Part shown: in pieces, positions 38,673 to 49,600 of the stretch
How the letters are laid out: every line of letters starts with the position of its first letter
How positions within the stretch are numbered: position 1 is the first letter of the stretch
NCBI RefSeq assembly: GCF_000208865.1
Contig: NC_018388.1
Span: 1,364,001-1,428,000, forward strand
Direction: 5' to 3'
From: Neospora caninum Liverpool
Lineage: Eukaryota > Apicomplexa > Conoidasida > Eucoccidiorida > Sarcocystidae
DNA length: 64,000 nucleotides
The notes under the pieces: generated by a model
Databases searched by the model: none
Seen by the model: the letters and a program-made list of their open reading frames with translations, nothing else
Told to the model about the DNA's origin: nothing
Translations under genes and position numbers: made by a program

Positions 38673-41308
38673 TTTGTCTCTCCCTCGCTCTCATTCTCAA
38701 TGTTGTCCTTGCTTGTCGGCCGCTCCACACGCAATTCGCGTTCCACTCGTTCTGCTCTGGGTCATCTGCAGAGATCGCATTTTCTGATTGTTCTCACAGA
38801 GCCGCTCTTCGCCTCTCGGAGACGGCTTTGCTTGCCTCGCGATGTGACCCGACCCTTCGAGAATATCGGAGGCGCGCTCGCCTGTGTGAGGGCCGCCTCC
38901 TGGATTCCGGGCAAACAAAAACCGAGGCTCTTCCCCTCGAAGACAGCTGAGTTTTTTCTGGTCAGGTGTTCTTCCGCACGGTCGGGAGCGCGCAGAGGGC
39001 GAAAAAAAAACTGGACCGTCGGCCGGCCCGATCGCATCCGCGGCGGCACCGCAGAAGACGGTAATCATCCGTCAGCTAGCCTCCCGTCTCCTTTCGCCGA
39101 GAGCCCAGGGCGAAGCGGAAGAAGCAAGAGAAGCGAAACGCCTCAACAAGGAGAGAAAAGCGGGTCGGGACGGCGCAAGTCTGGAGACGGAGACGAAGAG
39201 TGACAAGCTGTCACGGGGATGAGACGAGGAAAACAGACAGCGTCGACGAAAGTGACAGCGGCACAAGAGAGGCCGACCGCGGGAGAGTGCAGGGAGGGAC
39301 CGTCAGAACACGTGATGCCACGAGCGTATGATATCCATTTTTCGGAGAAACCGCAGGGAGACACAGGGGCGTTCAACGGAGCAGCCCTCTACGGAGAAAG
39401 TTGTGCCCTGTGAGAGCCTCGCGGCTCTATTCGGTTAGTGGTTTTGCGCGATTGCGAGAGAAACGTTTGCTCGCCTTCATCGGCGGAAAAAGACGGCGCC
39501 CGAACGACGAACTTTCACGTGGAGAAGAAACAAGGCGCTGACCCCGCGAGGACTGAGGCGAGTTGCTCGGCAGTCAAGAGCCAAAACGTGGGGGAAAATC
39601 GGAAACGAACAAACACCTGCCACCGAAGAAAAAAGTACCCGAAAGTGCGCGAAAGCCTTTCACGAAAGACGGCCATATCTGCCAACATCTACGCCAGAGG
39701 GGAAAGCGGAAGAGCCGCAAGTCGGCAGGAGGCGTTTTTACGGACGACGGCGCGGCACGAACAAAAGCGTGGACTCCGCCGCTTCAGCCGCAGAGACACA
39801 AACGTGCGACGCAATGACAAAGTAGGCATTGCCTTCTCTTGGCACCGCGGAAACTTGTCCGAGAAGGCAGGCAGCGGCTTCCCCCTTTTTCTTTGGGCAA
39901 AAATCGCGGGCGCAGCCAGGCCTGGGGAGCTGGCCTCCGGTTCCGCAGCCTCGCCCGACACGGAGATTTCTCGTTTTCTGAGGCGTTTTTCCACGTTGCC
40001 TCGCTTTCAAGAACGCGACTGGATTTCGCGGGGGCCTGTTGAAACCGACAGTCTGGGACAGTGTTCAGCGAGTCGCGGGACAAACGCCGATGCTTTGCTG
40101 GTTTGCTCGCCTAGAGTTTGCATGCGGAGCAGTAGTGACTCTCGCACGCGCTTGGTGAGGCGAGGAGCGAGATTCTCAAGTTGCTTTCACTGCAAGAGGA
40201 GAGGCGGAAAAGAAGGTAGGACGAGAGAACAAAATCGACACAGACACACAGGAAAGAGACAGGGTGCGGTCGCCTCAAGAAGCCCCGTGCTGTCAATGTT
40301 CTCCCTGGTTGCGTGCATGCAGTGTGCCTCGTTCCAGTCTGGCCGTTCTCCACACTGGGCCAGCACCCGAAAATCTGCGCCCTGCGCTTTGCTTGTCTCC
40401 ATCTCGCTATCTGCGCAAAACGCACTCCCAATAAGCTTTCTGGCCTTTCCAGAAACAGGAGGCAGCTGAGAGGTTGCAAGACCGTTTCGGTGTTTGTTGC
40501 CGCTTTGCCCAAACGGGTGGAGGGGCGTCTGCTGTGTATCCGACTGCACAGGCAATCAAGCCTGCATCGAACCAGCCGTGAATTCCTGTCGCGATGAACA
40601 GTCTGGCCGGAATCCCCGCCTCTGTGCTTGGCCACGCAGTCGCAGGTGCGCGGGGAATCGTTCCCAGCCTCCCTCGTGTCGATCTGAGGACCAAGCAGGC
40701 AGCCTCGCTGTGACGCTGCTGCGATGGAACGTCGAGAAGACGCGTTTGGAAGAAACAAAGGGCAGGGACCATACATTACGACGAGGGACGAGAAGAGACA
40801 AGAAGCGGGAGGCAGAGAGTCGGTGCGCAAATCTCTGCCAGAATTGTTTGGGCGAAAAAGTCGGAACAGACATCTCTGCAGGAATGCTCGTGTTTTTCTT
40901 GAGTACACATCCGGATCTGTGCCCCCTTAGCGGTGGTGGTTTCTGCCGCTCGATCCCTTTTCTGCTCCGCATCATTTCGCTTTCCCGGTCCTCCTCATCC
41001 TCTTCCTTCACGCTGTTCCGCGCGCGGCGTCTCCTCTCTCTCGCCCCTGTCCTGGTTCTTTGATCTGTGCCTTGCCTAGTTCGTCCGGGTTTCGTCTCGC
41101 GGCAACCTCCCGCTCTCGTTTCTTCTTCCCGCTCTTGGTTTCTGCATTCTTTTCCACCTGGTCTTTCCGTCCCGGATCCGTTTTGTGTGCTGCACTGTCT
41201 TCCCCCTCCGGCGCCTGTGAGCCGTCCTCTTCGACTCCCCCGCATTCCTGGTCCCTTTTTTAGCGGTCTGTATACTCTCTCGGTTTCGGGCCGGGTGCTG
41301 CTGTCAAG
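38673..41308. other. Divergent intergenic region, PRELI (-) and COX19-like (+)
   Basis: 2.6 kb, probably a shared promoter region with long 5' UTRs. A plus-strand open frame at 39438-40469 (343 codons) has no motif and is judged spurious. Confidence 0.5.
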
Positions 41309-42070
41309 ATGTCTTCCTTGGCGATCTACCAGTCTCACGGGAAGCCTCGGCCGCCAGCCAAAGGCAGCTTTCCAATCGACCATTTGGGCGAGTGCACAGA
41401 CGTGAAGAAGAAATATTTGGCATGTCTCTCGCGCCGCCAGCGCCTTCCCGCCTCCAGAGACGGAGAGGACGACAGCCCCTCTGAGTGGGTTTCCGAAGCT
41501 GTGACGCGGAAATGGGACCACCTGCCTTGCCGGCAATTGGCGCAGGAATACCTGCAGTGCCGCATGCAACACAACCTAATGGCCCCGGAGGATCTCTCTT
41601 CACTGGGATTCAAGGCGCGAACGAAGGATCGACGAGATCCTCGCACAGACGCCTCTGCAGGCAGTCGCGCGACACCCGACCCACTCAGACAGAGTTCACC
41701 GCCTTCCTCAGGAGCCCCGCAGCGACCGGGGTCGTCTCCGCCCCTCTACCCAGGCCTGACGCTCACTCGGTCGCTGCTCCAGCATCGCCAGGTTCTTCAT
41801 CTGCAGGCGAAACCCAGCGCTGAGCCGCACGCGGGCTCCGACGCGCCGCCCGCCGGAGGTTCCACGGAAGACAAAAGACATAAGAAAGAGAAGAAACCGA
41901 GAGTCCGAACCAAAGAGGATGAAGGATTTATAGCGGGGTGCGGGGCGATTCGGCCCTACTCGGAGCGGGGGTTTTTCGGACGACTTTTCTCCCGCTATTC
42001 CTGGTCAAGCGACTTCTTCAAAGCCCTGTACTCGAACGTGACTGCGTCTCTGCTCTCGCCGCAGAAGTGA
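41309..42070 (+). CDS. COX19: COX19-like twin CX9C mitochondrial protein
   Basis: Single-exon gene, 253 residues. COX19 is a small intermembrane-space protein needed for copper delivery to cytochrome c oxidase, imported by the Mia40 disulfide relay. The N-terminal third fits the family: PPAKGSFPIDHLGEC, then cysteines C29 and C39 nine residues apart (CTDVKKKYLAC), a second CX9C pair at C74 and C84 (CRQLAQEYLQC), and RMQHNLMAPEDLSSLGF, which copies the COX19 ending. Two features are unusual. The loop between the cysteine pairs is 34 residues and acidic/Ser-rich. A 150-residue Ser/Pro/Lys-rich extension ends in GFFGRLFSRYSW and SDFFKALYSNV. The ATG follows a pyrimidine-rich leader and leaves a COX19-sized N-terminus, so the start is secure. 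Confidence 0.9.
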   Translation: MSSLAIYQSHGKPRPPAKGSFPIDHLGECTDVKKKYLACLSRRQRLPASRDGEDDSPSEWVSEAVTRKWDHLPCRQLAQEYLQCRMQHNLMAPEDLSSLGFKARTKDRRDPRTDASAGSRATPDPLRQSSPPSSGAPQRPGSSPPLYPGLTLTRSLLQHRQVLHLQAKPSAEPHAGSDAPPAGGSTEDKRHKKEKKPRVRTKEDEGFIAGCGAIRPYSERGFFGRLFSRYSWSSDFFKALYSNVTASLLSPQK

Positions 42071-45000
42071 ACAGCCACAGGTACACCCAGAGCACAGGAC
42101 CGGGTTCGATTCCCGAGCATTTGACGTTTGTGTGTGGCTCTGCGGAGCGCACACAGCTTAACCGCACTCTCGATTCTCATATGCGTGTCACCCGTTGTAC
42201 AGTGGAAACTGACGTGTCCATATATATGCGGCTCTATTGCAGTCTCGTTCTGTCCTGGGACCGCAAGTGGTACACGGAAGTGGATAGGCCTTGACCCTTT
42301 TTGCCTTCTTTCCACTTTCGTTGGCCAACAAATCACACTCTCTTTGCACCTGAGGACAGCGGTGCCTACCGACCGTCCTCCTTCACTTTTTCTCACAGCG
42401 AAAGCAGGCGCCACAGAAGCCTTGGCTGTAGGATTTCCGCAGAGATTCCCTAAACGTAGGTCAATCCACCGCTCCTCTGTCCACAGGCTTTGTGTGCAAT
42501 AGGAAGGTGATCGTTTTCTTATTCTGTCACCATGCCGTTTCTCCCGGCAAGCATTTTTCCATGCGCCCCACCTGACGTGATATGCCCCGGTTGCCGTCAT
42601 TACGGGACTTCGACACAAAGGAAGTACCCATGGAGCTGTAACCCGCGGTCGAACGAAATGGTTTGCTATTCTGTACCAACCGATCTAAAATCGTGATGTC
42701 GTTTTGTTACGTGACGAGCGGTGTGTTTAAGACAAGGCTGAACAAACCTTTTAATTGATTATGCTGACGTTAGTCCCGATAAACTATGCTTAAACTGAGG
42801 AGTCAAGTAGGTACAAACCGTACGAGGATTAATTATGTCCATCTGTGCATCTAAGTTGATACTCGGTTATATATTTTAGACGCGTCCTCGAGTCACGTGA
42901 ATTAAAATACACAAGAATACGAAAGAGGCAGTTGTAGCGTGCAACTCCGGGTTTCCAAGTGGTGTCCAATTCAATTTCACAACACCGGGGAAGGAATATC
43001 GAGACCGCCAAGCCCCTGTCTCGGCTGCGGTCTCGTGAAAAGTGTTAGCATCAACGATCAACATAGCCGTGTATCTCGGTCCCTGCCGAATTGTCCTGGG
43101 AGGCAACGTCGCTAATTTCGCGAATTCCCCTTCTGCCCCAAGACACCGAGTTTTCCGATAGCGAGGCGGAACCAAGGTGTGCTTATCTGGCAGCGCCGTC
43201 CAGACGAACGTCAGGAAGGAGACTGCCAAAAAGTGAATATCGTGATATTCGTACAGATTGTGCAAAGCTGTCGGTTTTCCAAATATTCGCTGTAGTCCTA
43301 GGCTGCTGAGGCCGCCACGGGTTATACAAACACTCGACTCCTAGCGTTTCGTCTAAAGATGAGGAAGACTGTTAGCTTCTTACAACACACCACAAAAATG
43401 TGCGCATCCCTTTCGCGAAGAAAGCCGCTAAGCGAGGTTTTTCGAGACCGTTCCTTCGTCAACAGCGGCGGTACTTTGTGGCGTTCTGTAGTGTTTCCTA
43501 GTTCCTGCATGCTGACTTCACGGAATTGCCCAAATAAAATAGCAAGAAAGAAAGGTTACTGTTTGTTGACACTACGGTGTCTCTAGTTGCCTGCAGAGAT
43601 GTGTTCGTGTGAACGTGAATTGAAGGAATCAATTCGCCGTCTATTTCGTCGTCCTTCAATGACACAGGCCGCATCCAAGGCCATCAAAACGACGTGTAGG
43701 ATCATCACGGGGGACTGGGATACGGGGGGACTCCACAGGTTGCTCCTCTCTTGATTTGCTACGACACAACCTTTCACGAAAATGTAGGGAGTGCAAAAGA
43801 AAACTTCCTTGTTGTATGAAAACGTCAATTTTCGCACTGAATCGCGCTATGTCGTTCGTCATGCTGGGCGACCGGTCGGAATATTGTAGGTATGCCATCG
43901 CGCTTTGTTGTTGTCGAACGAGGGGAAGACAGCCTTGTGAAATGTACCAATAACATCAACAGTTTTGAGGTTCCTTCGTGTTCATCTCCCTCAGTTTACC
44001 TGTGGAACTATGGAAATGTGTATCACAGACTATAACTAGTGAAGCTGAGAATCAGTGCAATAGGCTCCGTCACTTCTCTTATGTAATCGTCGAGACGCGC
44101 GAGTATACAAACATTGCCTCCCTTCTATCTCCGTCCGAAACACAAACCTGGGGATTTGATTTGCTTAGTGACGCAGAATATTACCGTCTAATGGGGGAGA
44201 ATTCCCATGGTTACTGATAGTGGAACGAAGTCTACCACGTGGGGCGGATATGGCAGCGGTGGTTTTCGAGGCACACGTGGTTGCAGACCGGTTCAGTGCC
44301 AGGTTGACACCAAGGCCGTTTTGCCTTCGGGCAGAAATGGAGATTTGTTCCCCCTTCATATGGAATGTTCCAGGCGTCCTGCTGGCCGAATTCACGAAGC
44401 CTTATTACTTGTAGTACAGCACTAGGAAATGAAGAGACCACTCTGACATGGTATCCCGGTATGATATTCATGCGCGGACTGCGTTGGAAGTGGAAAGCAA
44501 AGTATATTGGAGGTGTCGGGATTTTGGCGTCGCCAGGATCTGCTCTCGTGTTCATTTTTCACTGGACACCAATGCAGCGTATGATTGCGCTGTGCTAATT
44601 GTGAATGTACAACAATCCGATGTGTGGTCTGCCTCCAGACACTCTTGTGTTGTAATCTTTGCTGGGCAGAACTGAGTAGTCATCAACGGCTCTGGTGGTC
44701 TCCCACCAGTTTCAACTGTTTTTGTCATCTGCTGCATTTGATCCATTGCACTCGGTAGGAGTCACCTCAACAGACGATGGACACACAGTGCAAACAGTGC
44801 CGCACTTCCGCATGAGAGACACGCCCATGCAGGAGAGATGTGGGTCTAGCCAAGCGGCCCAATATCGCATGGGCCAGCCAAGGTGGCTACGCGGCCTACA
44901 GCGACGGGCATCGGGCCGACGCGCTTCGCGTGGTGCCTTCTGGTTGGCTTAAGCTCTCGACGAGACGCAGGACGACTGCACACCCCGGCGCTAGACGGAT

Positions 45001-46604
45001 GGTAGTGACAGTTTTGTTTCTCTACTTCAGAAACATGCCCCGCTAACTACGTATGTATTCTAACCTCTGAATATTTGTGTTTTTGTTGGTGACGGTTCCT
45101 CAACATGGAACACTCTGTGTCTCTCGGACCGTCGTCGTGTCCGGCTAGCTGGGACATTGCTTGTCTTGGCACTTTGCCATAGATCCCGACCACACTTCCG
45201 CTCCCGCTCTTCTCCGCTTGCAACTGACGCCCACCGCGCTTGTTGGCTGGAAAGTGCAAAACAAATTGCAGTGAAAAAATACTGCATGTGCTGTCATTCG
45301 AAGGCCCGGAAAGGATTCACTTGTGACTGTTGGCTTCTTTTCGCGATCTTGGTTTCTTTGCAGAGAAAAAATATGTATAGACTAAAATTCTATATTTGCA
45401 TGTAAAGTGAGTAAGAAGAGAGGGAACACAGCAGGAACGGGGAGAAAAAAGGAACATGCAGATGCGTGTGACATAACAGGAACACAAGATGAGACGTGAA
45501 AATCGAGCCATGTACTCCCCTACAGAGAAATTTGCATCTCTACGACTTCTCTTCCGCCGAGCCGGTGACTCAGTCACGTGAGCAGGGAAAAACTTGCACT
45601 CAACCCTGAATGCGCCGCAGCTAAAGGAGAAACGCTACTGCATCTTCCCCTACAAGTGTGTTTTTAGTTTCCGACTCGTTTTCAAGCGCGGGTGGCCGTT
45701 CTGTCCTTCTGCAGGTTGCACTACCCCTCCGCCCACTGCGCACGTGGCTTTTTGACGCACTCGGATGCGTGAGACAGTCAGCGTTCTCTATATATGCTCC
45801 AAAAATTCGAAGGAAAAAAGAGGAACGGCTTTTCCTGAGTTTTTCTCCCTTCCCACGTCCACGCGTTTGTTTTCGGAGTTGTTCTTATTTCTGTGGGTCG
45901 AAGCTCGTACCTCTCCTGCCTAGATTGCTGTCAAGTTCTTCGCCTTCACATCGCATGCAGAGAACACCACAGAACACAGGAAGAGGAGAGCAGCGGAGCT
46001 AGAGTACGAAACAGATACACAGAGCGACACACGGAGAAAGGGACACAGGGAAAGAGTGAGAGAGCAAAATGGACAGAAAGCCCACGACCAAGCAAGGCAC
46101 ACACGGAAACCGGGAGACAATGATAACCCAGAACCCTCCTTCAGAGACTCCGCTGAAAGACTCCCTCGGAAAATGCGGAAACTCCGTATAAACTGAAATC
46201 ACCCGTCTTTGACCTTGCCAGAAGACCTTCGTCAAGAGAAAAACCTTAGTCTCCACACGAGAAAGGCATATTTTTCCTTGCCACACCTGGATCCTTTAAT
46301 CCGCTGGAAGAACAAACGCGAACAGAACCTCTTTAGAAAGGCGCCGTACTTCCGCCAACAGACATTCCCTCTCGTCGCTTCGACATCTATCCCTCACCAA
46401 TTAGAGATCGTTTCTGTTGTAACCGCTAAACCTCCACCGATAGCAGGTTCTCCTCCAACAGGACCCTTTTTCTTTGTCAGTGGGATGGAAATGTGGGCCA
46501 CGAATCCGAATCTCCGCATGAAAGAGCTTCTCTTCGACGTGTAGCCAGGTGTTGTTCCTCGCCTTCTCTCCAAAATAGCATGCGCAGGCTTCTTGCCCAC
46601 ATTC
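42071..46604. other. Gene-poor AT-richer tract
   Basis: Convergent region between the COX19-like gene and the PI4K locus. From about 42650 to 45500 the base composition looks more even and stop codons are frequent on both strands. It contains a mitochondrial cytochrome b fragment. No intact gene is recognised. Some sequence may be decayed element or organelle-derived DNA that I cannot name. Confidence 0.5.
42885..42944 (-). pseudogene. cob: Nuclear mitochondrial DNA fragment: cytochrome b piece
   Basis: The minus strand encodes LHATTASFVFLCILIHVTRG, the helix B segment of apicomplexan cytochrome b with its conserved HATTAS start and heme-region His. Flanking sequence on both sides leaves the cob frame at once, so this is a roughly 60-base insert. 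The family match is from known coccidian cytochrome b; neighbouring bases (about 42780-42880) may be further mitochondrial blocks but I could not identify them. Confidence 0.8.
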
Positions 46605-49600
46605 TCAGAGAATATCGTTGGTGATTCGCTGGAAATTGTCGTACTGGACAGTTCGAAAATTGTTGACTGACGTCTCGATGAGATCGACGATGCGCTCGAT
46701 ACACTTATAAAAAAGGGACGACACACAGCGATGTCCCAAAGTTGATATTCCCTGGCGAGTTCGAGAGAAGATACCCGTAGTCTACCAACATTGACAAAGG
46801 AAACAGGAAAAACAGAAATTTCAGTCACACTCGACCACACATTCGCGTCTACATACAAAAGTATATATAATTTCAACGTGCGCGTAAAACAGAGACGCAG
46901 GGTACGAATATACTTGCCGCAAACATCAGATGAGAGACCTTCCTAGCAACGTAAATACGAGATGGCTCTCTTCTCGTCTCCTCGTCCCTATAACATCCAA
47001 ATATTTATGTTTATTAGGCTTTCAGGTGAGGTCCTTTCCTACACATGAATGTAAATATATATGAATGTAAATATATATCAAATGAACCGACGACGCATGG
47101 ACGGATGCGAAAGAACGAGAACAAAAAAACACGAGACAGGGAAGAGAACTTCCTACCTATGTGGATGAGATGGCCCTCTGCATCTAGTTGCCGTTGTATC
47201 GATCTTTGTCTTGAAGGAAGTAGGAGACAAGGGAATACGCCGCATGACTCTCAATGAAGTTCTGCAAAGACAACCAGCACAGACACCGGTCCCTTCAATT
47301 CATGATCTTGTTTCATGATCGGCGGAGTTTCTGTCTTCCGTTCTTAAAACGTCAGAGGCGCTAACAAAGTGACGACTCTTCTCCGTGTCTTGGCCCTGGT
47401 TCCTCCCCTCTGCCTCATTTCCCTTCTCTCCTCGATCGCCCCCCTTTGACTGCCTCGTCCTTTCTACGGCTCTTCACGCCTTGCTACCTGTTTCGCTTCA
47501 AAAGGATTGTCAGCCAAGAGGAAGTCGAAGACCCGAGCACTCGAATCCGTGTTGTGCCGCTTCTTCAAAACGTCCACCCTGCACGTGTCAGGGACGAACT
47601 TCATCACGCCTGCGCCCACGCGCATGCCAGCACCCGCAACACGAACTATGAAATGCATACACATATGCATGCATGCACGCATAGACGCACTCGAACAGCG
47701 CAATTGTCCTTGGTGTTCCGACACGGCAGTTCTTGAAGAGATCCACGCTGACCGGGGTGTGACGGGAATTGTGGACAAGCATGCGCAAAACATTAACCCT
47801 GTGGTGGCCTATTTAGAACACGCGCTCGGCACCTCTCTACGTGAGCCTGAACCAGCGGGGCAACTCCTTTTCGCAAATGCAGAGACTGACGAAGGCTTGC
47901 GTACCTGAGTTGGACCCAGTAACGAGGATTTCGTAGGGCCTGAGCCACAGGGGGAGACGCGCCTCATCGGAGATCGCCTTGAACTGTCGCACCAGCTGAG
48001 ACGCCAGCAGCTCTTGGCGCCAGTCGTCTCCACTCTTCATCAAGACACCTGAACGACAACGCGTCGCCGAAGACAGATAAACACGTGAAAGAAGGAAACA
48101 AAAGCAAAATCGACTCTCCACGCACACATCTGCTGTCGTGCGCACCCAGACCATTCTCGATATGTCGATAGAGCAGCAGAGATATCGTTTGCGCGGAGAC
48201 AGAGATGACGACTGGAGACGTTGCGACCTCACAAAGCGACTTCAGACATAAGGAGAGAGCGACTGGGGAGAAACGGAAAAAAGACAAGCAGACTAGCTGC
48301 ATTCTTCTAAACGACTCGCGCGGAAAAAAGGCGAGCCTGCAGCGTTCTCGGGCGACGGGTTGCTTTTTTCTGCACGTACGCCGGATGTCCCACGAACGCA
48401 GGTGTCCATACGGCGACCGGCGTCGAAGGCGCTCGCACTTGTCCGCCCACAGTTCTCCCTACAAAAGAAAAACAGAAACGCACAGGAAGGCGAGAATCCA
48501 CACACAAACACACAGTTCAGGCCTCGTGAACTCCGCAGGCCACAACGGGAGACAAAAATCCTAGCATGTCTTTCTCCAACCTCGTGGAACGGAATGGTCA
48601 CTCCGGTCATGGTCCAAGTCCCGACCATCGCCGTCACGTACAGGCGTCGACACAAAATCCAGCTGTTCAAACTCTCGGGGAAAAGGTTCAAGAGGACCGG
48701 CCTGAAGAAGAAGACAACACCACGCCACAAAGAACTGGCTGGGGCTGTCCCCGTGCCGCGACCTGTGCCCACCACAACGAGCAGCCACACGACAGGCTCT
48801 CCAGAGAAGAACACAAATCGTGAGAGAGCGAGAACGTCCGCGGAGAGAGACGCAGCGCTCTGAGAAACATCCGAGAGAGAACAACCACAGACAGAACCTG
48901 GGGGGGGTCGATATGCCTTACCGCAGCGACCGAGCCGGTTCGAGAGCCAGGACGTTGGGGACATCGATGAGAAGAGAAGAGAAGTGGTGCAACGTGTTGA
49001 AGTAGTCACACCGTCGCTGTTTCATGATAAACTGCTGGAGATCTTCTTCCATTTCCCAACCGTCGCTTTCCCAGTCCGCACTCTCATCGCCGCTTTCGTC
49101 TTCCCGGTCCCCCTCTGTTTTTTTTTCTTCCAGGCTGCGGCCGTAGCGTCCCGTCGCCTCCCGACCTGCCCGCGCGTGTCGATTCCTGTTCCCTGCGCCA
49201 CATGCCTGTTCCTCTGCGCCTCCGCACCTCCCCCCGCTGCGCACCCTCTCTCGCACCTCGCGTCGCGGCACCGCGTCCTTGCTCGAAAAAGGCAGCAGCT
49301 GCAGCGTGTAGAGAGCGAGGGGATTCCCCAGCTTCCCGTAGACCGACGGCAACTTCACCTTCGCCCCTGCCACTGTCGTCGGGCCCGTCAAGAGGCGCAG
49401 GCTCTCGGGAATGCGCGGACGCAGAGCGCCCGAAGACAGCGTGGGCCGCCGCAGAGACCCGCGGGCAGACCCCGTGCCTGAGGAGTCGACGCCGGAGAGG
49501 CTGATACAGGCAGCGAGGGAGCCGCCGTGCGCCGCGCAGACGCATCGGTTGACGGGAGAGATGATGTGAGATCTGACGGTTGAGAGAGACTCGACGTAGC

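Noticed and set aside
39438..40469. 343-codon plus-strand open frame between PRELI and COX19-like genes
   Set aside because: No domain, no biased coding pattern, and it lies in a divergent promoter region; more likely chance or UTR.
42095..42120. GGGTTCGATTCCC, resembling a tRNA T-arm
   Set aside because: No matching D-arm, anticodon arm or acceptor stem upstream; chance match just after the COX19-like stop.
46209..46544. Plus-strand frame of 111 codons near the PI4K 3' end
   Set aside because: No family similarity, and it lies next to a clear minus-strand terminus; likely non-coding.
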